NCBI GenBank assembly: GCA_000708835.1
Contig: DF237727.1
Coordinates: 8,494-34,308 of the forward strand
DNA from: Klebsormidium nitens
Lineage: Eukaryota; Streptophyta; Klebsormidiophyceae; Klebsormidiales; Klebsormidiaceae
Direction of reading: 5' to 3'
Length of the DNA: 25,815 nt
Below are positions 16,374 through 23,616 of this stretch, piece by piece (the stretch's first letter is position 1; every line of letters begins with the position of its first letter). The position numbers were made by a program, and so were the translations under genes. The notes beneath the pieces are model-generated. The model did not search any database. It had not been told where the DNA came from and saw nothing but the letters and a program-made list of their open reading frames with translations.

Positions 16374-17060
16374 CTACCTGAGGTACTCTGGGAGGCGCAG
16401 GAAGGGCAGCCTGACGACCCTGTCCGTCATCGGCGACTTCACCCTCCCTCCTTCGCCGAACCATCTGTAGAGTGACTCCGGCTCGTAGACCCTGTGTATC
16501 CTGCCGTCCCGTACGTTCTCCTGGATGAAATACGCTTGGCTCCGATCCCGAACCTCGTCGTACGCGATGGGGTCGAAGAATGCATCTGCTTCTATCGTGT
16601 AGGTCGGCACGTTCCAGGTTCGGGTATCTATGAATTTTTGCGTCTCCGTCCTGTCATCGTCGGGCAGAAGGGCCTGCCAATTCAGACTGAAATACGGAGG
16701 CTTGTATGCATCGAAGATCACGAACGTGTCATCCGTCGGCCCAAGTCGCAGCCGACGTAGTTTGATGAGAATGAGTTCGCCAAACTGTTCTAGGATGTCG
16801 GGGCTGCTCAAGCTCGTGACCAGCTCCTCGCCCGTCGGGAAGACTCTCCTTCCTTGACTGGAATACCTTTTGAAAACGAATAGAGGGCTCGGAGCGATGC
16901 CATCTCTGCGCGGTGGAGAGTACTCGCGTTCGACCGAGAATAGCTTGTCGTTCCCGGCGCGGAAGGACAGAGCGAAACGCAACGCGTTCCCCGGTTCTAT
17001 CTCAGGTAAATTGTGAAGAAGCTGAAATAGAACGTCACGGGCCGCTCTCTGGAGTGCCAT
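16374..17060 (-). CDS. Hypothetical protein, 228 residues, possible RING/U-box-like C-terminus
   Basis: Starts at ATG 17060, 34 nt after a CAAATTCTT promoter-like block. The N-terminal ~140 residues are unassigned mixed structure. The C-terminal region (FFDPIAYDEV near 160, then YEPESLYRWF and SPMTDRVVRL) has the spacing of U-box-like domains: DPI, an S-L--W motif and a P-T motif. There are no zinc-binding Cys. I am unsure of the domain; the gene itself is supported by its clean 228-residue frame and spacing. Confidence 0.65.
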   Translation of the reverse strand: MALQRAARDVLFQLLHNLPEIEPGNALRFALSFRAGNDKLFSVEREYSPPRRDGIAPSPLFVFKRYSSQGRRVFPTGEELVTSLSSPDILEQFGELILIKLRRLRLGPTDDTFVIFDAYKPPYFSLNWQALLPDDDRTETQKFIDTRTWNVPTYTIEADAFFDPIAYDEVRDRSQAYFIQENVRDGRIHRVYEPESLYRWFGEGGRVKSPMTDRVVRLPFLRLPEYLR

Positions 17061-17103
17061 ATGTCTAGGTTAGTATATCTCTAGCAAGAAGAATTTGTTG
17101 GCT

Positions 17104-17907
17104 TCAGGGTGGTGCCCAGAACGGCGGGCTGACCTCATCTCGCGATCCATTCGCTCTGATGCGATTTCTATCGTGCAGCACGGGAGGGAAAGGAATATCG
17201 GGGCTGGGAAACATTCTCGGCCGTTGGATCTTCAGACGGTCTGCGAGACCTCTCAAGAGTCTCGTGTGGTTCAAGACAGCTTCGTACGCATTCGTCGAGA
17301 TCTGGTCCAACCTGGACACATTTCTATGATTTCCGAAATGTACGGAAGGTACCTCGTCGTCGCTGTCGACCAGTCGCATGGCCATGAAGATTACGCGGGG
17401 ATTCAAGTGGCCGATGCGCAGCGCAAACGTTCTCTTGAATCTGGCGATCTCTGCTTGATATGGGTTATCCATCTCATTTGGTCTTCGCAACAAACCCTCT
17501 CTGAGGATGTAAGCACGTATCGCTGGAAACATTCGTATCTTGTCCGCCAACAAGATCGCCATCTTCTCTTCCAGCACGTTCGCCAGGTATACCCCGGTCT
17601 CCTGGTATGTCCTTCTGAGAATATCGAAATACTTTTTTTTGGCTGCTGCACGAGATCCCGTAGTCTCCAAGAAACGCGAGAACATGTCTGCATTCTTTTC
17701 GGCGTACTCCTGTCTCAATTGCAAGTTCTCGCCAGTGCATTTTTCAAGCGCTCTCTCGTGACTCGCGAATTCCTCGAAACCACATGGGCGAGTTTCTTAC
17801 TGGCCAGAGCGGCCGGGTATTGAGATCCCGGGGGCATCTTCGCAACGATCTGCTCCAACGATCTGCTCCAGGATCTCGTCCACATACGTCACGGGATGAG
17901 CGGCCAT
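17104..17907 (-). pseudogene. Hypothetical gene with a 13-bp duplication and frameshifts near its 5' end
   Basis: The main frame (17104-17724) lacks an ATG near its start; it can only begin at TTG 17724. Upstream, ATG 17907 (or in-frame 17919) opens MAAHPVTYVDEILEQIV, then runs into an exact 13-bp tandem duplication (CAACGATCTGCTC twice, 17843-17868) that shifts the frame and leads to TAA. Skipping one copy restores about 20 coding-like residues (KMPPGSQYPAALASKKLAH). A second, compensating one-base shift near 17780-17792 then enters FEEFASHERALEK and the main frame. Overall this reads as one ~250-residue helical protein of unknown family, damaged or misassembled near its start. Confidence 0.55.
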
Positions 17908-17938
17908 ATCAGATATCATTGTTCTACATTTTTTTCTC

Positions 17939-18898
17939 CTACCACGCCCTCCTGACTCGAGCCATCCTCTGCTGCCAAGCTTCGTAGCGCAGGCGATTGA
18001 CGAGCTTGCGCTCTTCGGGGAGGACCCATTTCAAATACGTCGCCAACATCTTTCCATCCGCGTTGTAGTCCTGGATGTACCCATGCGTCAGGTGGTCTAT
18101 AGTGCGTGCGAAAATCTCTAGTCCCGGGTATCTGGCCGGGTCAAAGCTCCTGACGGCGTCCCGGATGGCGAACGGTAGCAGGAGAGTCATGCCGGCGTCG
18201 ATTATCGTGACCTTATCGTTCTTGACGTCGTACAATATGTTGTTCGCGTGGGAGTCTCCGTGAACGAATCCTAGCGACCACATGGAGACGAAGGTCTTCT
18301 CCACGGCGACGTACTGCGTGGCGGTCAGTCCGTTCTGCCTGACGGCGATCGCGTGCAAGGTGTCACCGGGCGCCCTCGTCATGACCTGTATGCTGATAGC
18401 CATTCCTCCGCCAAAGAGTATCCCTGCGTAACAGATCTTAGGGACCAAGTCCTTGCCGCTGACGGGTCCGTACGTCTCCAAGCTTATCAAACCCTGCATC
18501 TTCGACTCCCTCACGAAAGCATCGATAGCCTTCTTATCTTTCACGAGAGCCGTCTTGATCACGCACTGTTCGAAATGGCAATCGGGGTCACCGGTGCGGA
18601 ATTGCAGGTCCTTATACATAGCGATGTGGAACTCGGGAGGTAGCCCGTTTGCGGAGTATGCCGTCCCGTATGCGCCTTCGCCGAGCCATTTGATCATGGG
18701 CAGGTACTCGTACGGGACCGATGCGATATTCATCGCGAGCGCGATGAGATTGGGGAGCTTTCGGAAGGACGGGGACTGGAAGCCCAGCCTCGTGGCTCTG
18801 GCGTTCGTGTATTGGATGTGCTCATCGAGGTACTCCTCCGGCGTCTTTCTTCCGTTTAGGGTGTAGACGGGCGACTCGTACATATGAGACGCGGCCAT
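17939..18898 (-). CDS. Atypical protein kinase-like protein, 319 residues
   Basis: Starts at ATG 18898. Kinase-like landmarks are in order: glycine loop GEGAYGTAY (73-81), Lys115 in VIKTAL, catalytic HGDSHANN (213-220) in place of HRD-x4-N, and metal-binding IIDAGM (233-237) with DAG in place of DFG. HGD and DAG variants are seen in ABC1/aminoglycoside-kinase-like and viral kinases, and the essential Asp and Asn residues are present. The N-terminal ~65 residues are unassigned and may hold regulatory or targeting sequence. The ATTCTGGACA block 28 nt upstream matches that of the 2181 gene. The substrate is unknown. Confidence 0.78.
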   Translation of the reverse strand: MAASHMYESPVYTLNGRKTPEEYLDEHIQYTNARATRLGFQSPSFRKLPNLIALAMNIASVPYEYLPMIKWLGEGAYGTAYSANGLPPEFHIAMYKDLQFRTGDPDCHFEQCVIKTALVKDKKAIDAFVRESKMQGLISLETYGPVSGKDLVPKICYAGILFGGGMAISIQVMTRAPGDTLHAIAVRQNGLTATQYVAVEKTFVSMWSLGFVHGDSHANNILYDVKNDKVTIIDAGMTLLLPFAIRDAVRSFDPARYPGLEIFARTIDHLTHGYIQDYNADGKMLATYLKWVLPEERKLVNRLRYEAWQQRMARVRRAW

Positions 18899-18960
18899 GA
18901 TATACTCGGTACTCTATGTCCAGAATTTCGAGCTGACTCCTTTGGATATTCAAGCAGGCA

Positions 18961-19242
18961 CTAATGAGACAGGACGTAGCTGGTGAGCGTATTCCACATG
19001 CACCCCCTAACCTCGTCAAATCTCTTTATCAGAGCGTTCAAACTCTTACGCGACTCTCCTGCTGACCTCGCAAAGACGCTGAGTTCGTTGATCGCATCCG
19101 TGCATCCGAGAAAGTCTGCAACCAGTCTCCTGAAGTGTGCGTCTTCGGACAGACGGCCCCGATCCGGGTAGCCGTTCGAAGGATCCTCGAGCAATGTGCG
19201 GATCCTTTCGTCCATGATTCGACTCCTACTCGAAGCGTTCAT
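18961..19242 (-). CDS. Hypothetical small protein, 93 residues
   Basis: Starts at ATG 19242, only 11 nt after the dCMP deaminase stop. Charged and helical in the first half (SRIMDERIRTLLED), with a hydrophobic central part (VADFLGCTDAINELSVF). No family recognised. Placement between two genes on the same strand and a good start codon support it. Confidence 0.6.
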   Translation of the reverse strand: MNASSRSRIMDERIRTLLEDPSNGYPDRGRLSEDAHFRRLVADFLGCTDAINELSVFARSAGESRKSLNALIKRFDEVRGCMWNTLTSYVLSH

Positions 19243-19253
19243 GATCGTACTTC

Positions 19254-19682
19254 CTATGTCTGTTCATCCACGTACTCTATGTCGACCCCAGCCTCGTCGA
19301 GCATCTCTTTAGAAAAGTGCCATTCCTCTTCCCACAGGAGACTCCTACCTATGCGCGGAACGCATATTTTGCGAATGCCTACTTGGATGATCGCTTTCGT
19401 GCAGGAGATGCAGGGGAACAGCGTTTGGATGCACGTCGCACCTCGCAGCGAGACGCCCGAGCTAGCAGCCTCGGCGATGGCATTCAGCTCTGCGTGGACC
19501 ACGTAATTGTACTTGGTCGGTCGAACCCAGCGGTAAGATGGAGAGTCGTCGACGCCGGTCGGGAACGAGTTCACTCCGGCGCTGAGGACCTTCCCAGAAT
19601 CGTTCACGATCAAACACCCTACTTTCGTGTGCGGATCCTTACTCTTCTGCTGCGCGAGCCTCTTCGCTTGCTCCATCGTCAT
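19254..19682 (-). CDS. dCMP deaminase (cytidine/deoxycytidylate deaminase family)
   Basis: Start chosen at ATG 19682, giving 142 residues; ATG 19718 in the same frame would overlap the upstream gene by 11 nt. Motifs are SKDPHTKVG (near 14-22), the zinc site HAE (H63-E65) and PCISC (C91/C94), then KAIIQVGI, all diagnostic of dCMP deaminases. The enzyme turns dCMP into dUMP to feed dTTP synthesis, which fits large DNA virus nucleotide metabolism. Asn/Ser residues before HAE are also in place. The zinc ligands are intact, so activity is likely. Confidence 0.92.
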   Translation of the reverse strand: MTMEQAKRLAQQKSKDPHTKVGCLIVNDSGKVLSAGVNSFPTGVDDSPSYRWVRPTKYNYVVHAELNAIAEAASSGVSLRGATCIQTLFPCISCTKAIIQVGIRKICVPRIGRSLLWEEEWHFSKEMLDEAGVDIEYVDEQT

Positions 19683-19707
19683 GACAGCACCGAGACACCT
19701 ACCAGCC

Positions 19708-20409
19708 CTAAACCACATCTTCGGCGGGCCCTTCCGGCCCAAACAGACGCCAGGCACCGTACGCGCACGCCAACCCCGTCAGCCCGAAGAACGCGTACGT
19801 CGTGTACTTTGCTGCCGTCACGGGTTCATTTGGTCTCTTTGCGGTCTTCTCGAAGCTGACCACCGCTCTTGGTGCAGGGGGTATCGGCTCGTACTTGGCC
19901 GGCGGAGGGGGATCCGTGGGCAAGCGCAACCTCTTCCCCAGCGTCTTGAACTCGAAGACCAGAGAGTGATCGGCACCTCGAGTATCGTATAGTGCCCCCG
20001 CGTCGTCCAGCAATATGACGCTCAGCCTGGATATAGAGACGGGGTCGCAGAGGTTGTCCCCTATCTCGGTGATCGCGGGCCTGTAATTCTTGACCTTTCC
20101 GAGCGGTGAGTCCATCGGTAAACGTGCCAGTATCGACCGGCCTTGCGTCTCGTTCTCGCTGAAGGCCTCGTCTCTGTACACGGCCGTCTGACAGGAGGGC
20201 TTTGGCGCCTCGTCCACCGCGACGTCCAGGTAGAGCGTCTCGGCCGTGTTCGGTATCATAGCAGATATGAGGCGCAGGGAGACGCAATTTTGTATCGAGT
20301 ACGGAAGGCGTATGCTGTACGAGTTCGAAGAGGGGTACGCCGCAATGTTCCTGCTCGAACTGTTCAAGCAGACGTGGAATCGAAAGAAGCAAGGGACGCT
20401 CTGATCCAT
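19708..20409 (-). CDS. Probable membrane-anchored virion protein of NCLDV type
   Basis: A 233-residue protein from ATG 20409. The N-terminus reads CLNSSSRNIAAYP, then YSIRLPYSIQNCVSLRLISAMIPNT (about 31-55): the pattern of NCLDV virion proteins with a conserved S-R at the start followed by LP, a hydrophobic strand and PNT. The C-terminus has one membrane segment (about 206-223, YAFFGLTGLACAYGAWRLF) after a Pro-rich linker. So it is likely a capsid or inner-membrane component. It shares its N-terminal pattern with the gene at 10522. AATTCT is 29 nt before the start. Family assignment is from memory of the pattern and needs a profile search. Confidence 0.72.
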   Translation of the reverse strand: MDQSVPCFFRFHVCLNSSSRNIAAYPSSNSYSIRLPYSIQNCVSLRLISAMIPNTAETLYLDVAVDEAPKPSCQTAVYRDEAFSENETQGRSILARLPMDSPLGKVKNYRPAITEIGDNLCDPVSISRLSVILLDDAGALYDTRGADHSLVFEFKTLGKRLRLPTDPPPPAKYEPIPPAPRAVVSFEKTAKRPNEPVTAAKYTTYAFFGLTGLACAYGAWRLFGPEGPAEDVV

Positions 20410-20451
20410 GAGGACCGCATAAGTTCACGCAGGAGAATTCTCGCGTGAGAG

Positions 20452-20748
20452 CTACGCATACTGCGCCCTGCCCCACGTCTTCTTCTTGAGATGAGTACAC
20501 GCTTTCATCAGATCCTGATCCACCGTGTCTCCGCTCTCCTTCAACTTTGCAAATTCCGCCTCTAGGACCTCCGTCGGGACGTCTCCGTCTCGGCTCTGCA
20601 GTGGGCACACATCCAGGAGGATCTCAAGCAACAGGGCGAACGTCTGCGTAGGATCGTTCAGCATGAAGATGAGAGCCTTTCCCTCGTGCGAGCCCAGCTT
20701 GACGAATTGCCTCCCCCTCTTCCCAAAGGGATAAGCGAATACTTCCAT
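20452..20748 (-). CDS. Hypothetical protein, 98 residues
   Basis: Starts at ATG 20748. A compact, mostly helical protein with a hydrophobic segment (ALIFMLNDPTQTFALLLEILLD, about 25-46) that might be an amphipathic helix pair rather than a membrane span, since it contains Asp and Gln. The C-terminus is Lys-rich. No family recognised. It is divergent from the 20831 gene across 82 nt. Confidence 0.65.
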   Translation of the reverse strand: MEVFAYPFGKRGRQFVKLGSHEGKALIFMLNDPTQTFALLLEILLDVCPLQSRDGDVPTEVLEAEFAKLKESGDTVDQDLMKACTHLKKKTWGRAQYA

Positions 20749-20830
20749 GACTACACGTACTGCGTAGATTTGTCGGGGGTGCCAGAACGCGGCAGCGAGG
20801 CCGAGTACATTTGCATCGAGGTCTCATAGC

Positions 20831-21274
20831 ATGGACAAGATCTCATCCGACCAACTCACGTGGGTGCTGTCCAAGGCAAGGTCCTACGCGCTCGCCGTGT
20901 GTTCGTTCAGGGAACCGAAAGACGTCATGATCACGCTGGACACGTGGGGCTGGGAGCTCCTCTCGCGCAACATAGCATGGCTGTGCGAGATACCGAGCGA
21001 GCACGTGTGTTCCATGCCGGTGAAGGGAGAGTGGAGATGCTACGTGCACGAAGGAGCTCTCAACTACTACAGGGGTGACATCGCCAAGGCAGCACGTTAT
21101 ACATTGCACGTACACACAACTAAGAACCACGGCGCATTCTGTGTGCTCAGAGATAATGAAGACCGGCCCTTGAAGAGACAAACGTTGCACTTTTTGGACA
21201 TCACGAACGCCGACGAGCTGAAAACGAGAATGGGAGCTCTGCCACCACTCGACGGCACGATAGCGTTGGTTTGA
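20831..21274 (+). CDS. Hypothetical protein, 147 residues
   Basis: Starts at ATG 20831. Mixed alpha/beta by residue pattern, with Trp-rich text (LDTWGWELLSRNIAWL) and scattered Cys and His that do not form a standard zinc site. No family recognised. Reliable as a gene by its clean frame and start. Confidence 0.7.
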   Translation: MDKISSDQLTWVLSKARSYALAVCSFREPKDVMITLDTWGWELLSRNIAWLCEIPSEHVCSMPVKGEWRCYVHEGALNYYRGDIAKAARYTLHVHTTKNHGAFCVLRDNEDRPLKRQTLHFLDITNADELKTRMGALPPLDGTIALV

Positions 21275-21290
21275 AGTCAGACACGCACTC

Positions 21291-21503
21291 TCAGATGTCT
21301 CTCGACATGTCCAGCAAGATATTATCTACCGACGGTAGATGACTTACACCAGTTCTTTTCTTCCTGGGATCTATCTCTCCAGATAGCGTCTCCCACGCCC
21401 GCAACGACACCTGTCCCTTCCTCCTAGTGCTGCATGACAGCTTGTGCTCCTGCTAGTCGCTGACCGAGCATTTCTTGGAGCAATACGCCCTAAAACCCAT
21501 CAT
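21291..21503 (-). pseudogene. MYND zinc-finger gene remnant with in-frame stop
   Basis: On the minus strand, ATG 21503 opens MMGFRAYCSKKCSVSD, then a TAG, then QEHKLSC and on to a natural stop at 21291-21293 (71 codons with the internal stop). The pattern C-x3-C-x7-H-x3-C fits the second half of a MYND finger, where the stop sits at a position that is usually Trp (TGG to TAG). The first Cys pair of the finger is missing. In another frame just upstream (to about 21600), text like YITDVAFMVLKLLRSLKYLSTL is also coding-like but ends at a TAG at 21490-21492. The gene looks broken by a nonsense change and a frameshift. MYND proteins are common in giant viruses. A palindrome, ATCTACCG-A-CGGTAGAT, lies within it at 21324-21340. 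Confidence 0.6.
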
Positions 21504-21675
21504 CTTCCAAGGTCGATAGGTACTTCAGACTGCGTAGGAGTTTGAGCACCATGAAAGCTACGTCGGTGATGTACTCTCCGATGGATCAATCACTGAACAG
21601 ACCAAGACATCACTACAATTGTCCAGTGGTCTGTCAGGCTAAGCATGACATATCTGCCATGGCTCCATCTTGCAG

Positions 21676-21691
21676 TCGCCCCTAGGGGCGA
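21676..21691. repeat. Perfect 16-bp palindrome after tnpB stop
   Basis: TCGCCCCTAGGGGCGA is fully self-complementary and lies one base beyond the tnpB stop codon. In TnpB elements the guide-RNA scaffold overlaps the 3' end of tnpB and ends near the transposon right end. This hairpin is the best candidate in the window for part of that RNA or for a right-end recognition structure. Confidence 0.5.
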
Positions 21692-21692
21692 A

Positions 21693-22847
21693 TTACTTCC
21701 TTCGTATCGCACGAAGTAGTATGTTCCGAGCACCATTGCAATCCCTGTCTATGACTGCGAAGCAGCTTCCGCACTTGAAGGTCCTCGCACCCTCTAGGTT
21801 TTGCTTTACTTCCCCGCACCTGCCACAGGTCTTGCTCGTGTAATGCTCGGAAACGATCAGGACTCTCACTCCCCTGCCAGCAGCCTTGGCTATCAGCCGC
21901 TGTTTGAACTTGTAGTGCGACAGGAACGACATCTGCCTGACACTCTTGCTCCCGATCCGCCGTTGGAATCTTCGGACCATCTCGCTGGTCTCGAACGTCG
22001 GCAACAGAATGATCTTCGCTTTTCGTGTGAGGAAGTCCGCGACCTTGTAGTGCATCTCGTCACGCAGATGAGCTATCTTTCTTCGTGTCTTGATGATTCT
22101 CAATCTCACTGCTCTTTGTTTTTTCCGATGGTCCTTCGGGATGCGCTTCTCGAAAGCGAGTAGTCTGTCCAAGGTGATAGCCAACGAGAACAGGCGTTGT
22201 GCACACCCATCGCCCAATTTGTATGCCTCGCTGGGGCTGTAGGCGGTCAGGAATGTTCTGACTCCCGGGTCCAGGGCTATCACTGCCTCTCTCGTCTCGT
22301 TGATGAGAGATTTGGTGTTTCCCTTCACTTTAGCTGGATGCGTTTTTGAGTAGGGCAAGAGGAGATAATACTTGGCACCATCGAATTGCAGCTGACAGTC
22401 CTTGGTGATCTCGCCGATGGCACCCAACGTCTCGAACTCCCAAGGGCAATAATCTCCGTAGATGATCAGGGTGCGATTGCCCCTGCGCTTGACAGCAGTC
22501 TTTGCAATCCCCAAGCACCACCCCTTCGAGTCCTCTTTTTTCTTCGTCTTGAAGGAAAATCGGAACCCGGTGATGTTCCCACGTTCTCGATTGCTGAAGC
22601 AGGATTTAGCATTCTTGGCCGCTTCGAAAACCGCAGCGGCCCTCACGTCCTTGGGTGTCTTCAAGAGGTGTGGCTTGTCTCCATTCACTTCAACTGGGGT
22701 GATCAAGTCCCGGAGGTACATCTTGTTGAAGCTCGCTGTCTCGTTCATGAGGAACACTGCCTTGTTGTAGCTGTATCGAGCCGCGTGCCTCCAGTCGTTC
22801 AGCATCCTCTTCTGATACTTCTTTGGGAGGATCCGAACTTTCCGCAT
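21693..22847 (-). CDS. tnpB: TnpB, RNA-guided nuclease of the IS607 element
   Basis: The frame is open from 23438, but the only internal Met is at 22847, where similarity begins (MRKVRILPKK), giving 384 residues. Catalytic sites are intact: RuvC-I VIALDPGVRTFL (D193), RuvC-II LLPTFETSEM (E286), a zinc ribbon with C341/C344 (KTCGRCG) and C359/C362 (KCGSC), and RuvC-III DRDCNGARN (D369). Unlike the Fanzor at the left edge, this protein keeps the usual TnpB Glu position. TnpB cuts DNA matching its guide RNA and helps its transposon persist. It overlaps the tnpA frame by 158 nt. The ~25 codons upstream of M1 are also coding-like and acidic (EDVTEEEQTVPKDEESEHEEAEEL-type), so a longer form or frameshifted fusion is possible. 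Confidence 0.92.
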   Translation of the reverse strand: MRKVRILPKKYQKRMLNDWRHAARYSYNKAVFLMNETASFNKMYLRDLITPVEVNGDKPHLLKTPKDVRAAAVFEAAKNAKSCFSNRERGNITGFRFSFKTKKKEDSKGWCLGIAKTAVKRRGNRTLIIYGDYCPWEFETLGAIGEITKDCQLQFDGAKYYLLLPYSKTHPAKVKGNTKSLINETREAVIALDPGVRTFLTAYSPSEAYKLGDGCAQRLFSLAITLDRLLAFEKRIPKDHRKKQRAVRLRIIKTRRKIAHLRDEMHYKVADFLTRKAKIILLPTFETSEMVRRFQRRIGSKSVRQMSFLSHYKFKQRLIAKAAGRGVRVLIVSEHYTSKTCGRCGEVKQNLEGARTFKCGSCFAVIDRDCNGARNILLRAIRRK

Positions 22848-23445
22848 CCTGATCAACTCCTCTGCTTCTTCGTGCTCGCTTTCTTCGTCCTTTGGTACCG
22901 TCTGTTCCTCCTCCGTAACGTCTTCTCCCGTTCCATCGACAACCGAACACCTGAACGACCGCGAGCACGTCCTCTGCCAGCTCTGCCTCTGGAGACTTAT
23001 CGTCTTGTTGGAGAACCACGAGGCGGACACCGTGTCTTTCGAAGAACCACGAGAGCAGATCGAATCCGAAACGACACAGTCTGTCTTTTGAGGCAACCAC
23101 AACCTCTCGTACAAGTCCCTTCTCGCTCTGTTCCAGAAGGGATAGAAGTCCCTTCCTCTTGAAATTGAGGCCCGATCCGACGTCGCTGATAACTGAGTGT
23201 CCGGGGTACTGGTCACGCATATATGACTCTTGACGTCGAAGATCGTTCTTCTGTTTCTGGCTGGACACTCTGGTATAGATGTAGGAGGCGCGCTCGCTGG
23301 AGGGATCGAGGCTCTTGAGGTCGTAGATACGCTTGCCTCCAGGGCTACGCTCGACCTTGATCTTCCCGGCAGCTTCCCATCTGATGAGAGTCCTAGTGCA
23401 CACACCGAAGTGGTCGGCTGCTTCGGACAACCTGACATACCCCAT
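22690..23445 (-). CDS. tnpA: TnpA, IS607-type serine recombinase (transposase)
   Basis: Start chosen at ATG 23445 (MGYVRLSEAADHFGV), as in IS607 transposases; an in-frame ATG 66 nt upstream at 23511 is possible. The protein has an N-terminal MerR-like helix-turn-helix (RLSEAADHFGVCTRTLIRWEAAGKI), then the catalytic domain with YTRVSSQKQ carrying the nucleophilic Ser, SKDRLCRFGF, and the C-terminal VVQVFGCRWNGRRRYGG that usually ends such proteins near 190 residues. Here the frame runs about 70 residues further, over the start of tnpB, with low-complexity text that is probably a shadow of tnpB. All expected catalytic positions are present, so the element may be active. Confidence 0.9.
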   Translation of the reverse strand: MGYVRLSEAADHFGVCTRTLIRWEAAGKIKVERSPGGKRIYDLKSLDPSSERASYIYTRVSSQKQKNDLRRQESYMRDQYPGHSVISDVGSGLNFKRKGLLSLLEQSEKGLVREVVVASKDRLCRFGFDLLSWFFERHGVRLVVLQQDDKSPEAELAEDVLAVVQVFGCRWNGRRRYGGGTDGTKGRRKRARRSRGVDQDAESSDPPKEVSEEDAERLEARGSIQLQQGSVPHERDSELQQDVPPGLDHPS

Positions 23446-23463
23446 CTGTGTTTGACATACCCC
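23433..23463. repeat. Direct repeat pair near the tnpA start
   Basis: TGACATACCCC occurs at 23433-23443 and 23453-23463, exactly 20 nt apart, spanning the preferred tnpA start codon. Two equal sites two helical turns apart suggest a binding site for the recombinase or a regulator at the element's 5' end. Confidence 0.5.
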
Positions 23464-23616
23464 TATAGAAAAGAGGTCAGAGTTTGAACGCACTTGTCTG
23501 CGATCGTTCATCCAACCGTAAAAACACGTAAGGTAACCCTATAGCTCTCCCAAGTTTTTTTTAAACGATAAGCGTCGATATAGGGCCGTCGGTCTCCGTA
23601 ACCGAAGTCAGGCACC

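Larger units (their letters stand above)
21676..23463 (-). mobile_element. IS607-family transposon (tnpA + tnpB)
   Basis: A serine-recombinase tnpA followed by an overlapping tnpB on the minus strand is the defining layout of IS607 elements, which giant viruses carry. Ends are not precisely set. The 3' side probably lies near or past the palindrome 21676-21691, directly after the tnpB stop, and the 5' side near the direct repeats at 23433-23463. IS607 elements insert without target duplication, so no duplication is expected to mark the ends. The element sits between a broken MYND gene and an F-box-like gene. Confidence 0.85.

Noticed and set aside
22386-23162. Plus-strand ORF of 258 codons across tnpA/tnpB
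   Set aside because: Antisense shadow of the IS607 genes, which have clear motifs in both frames.
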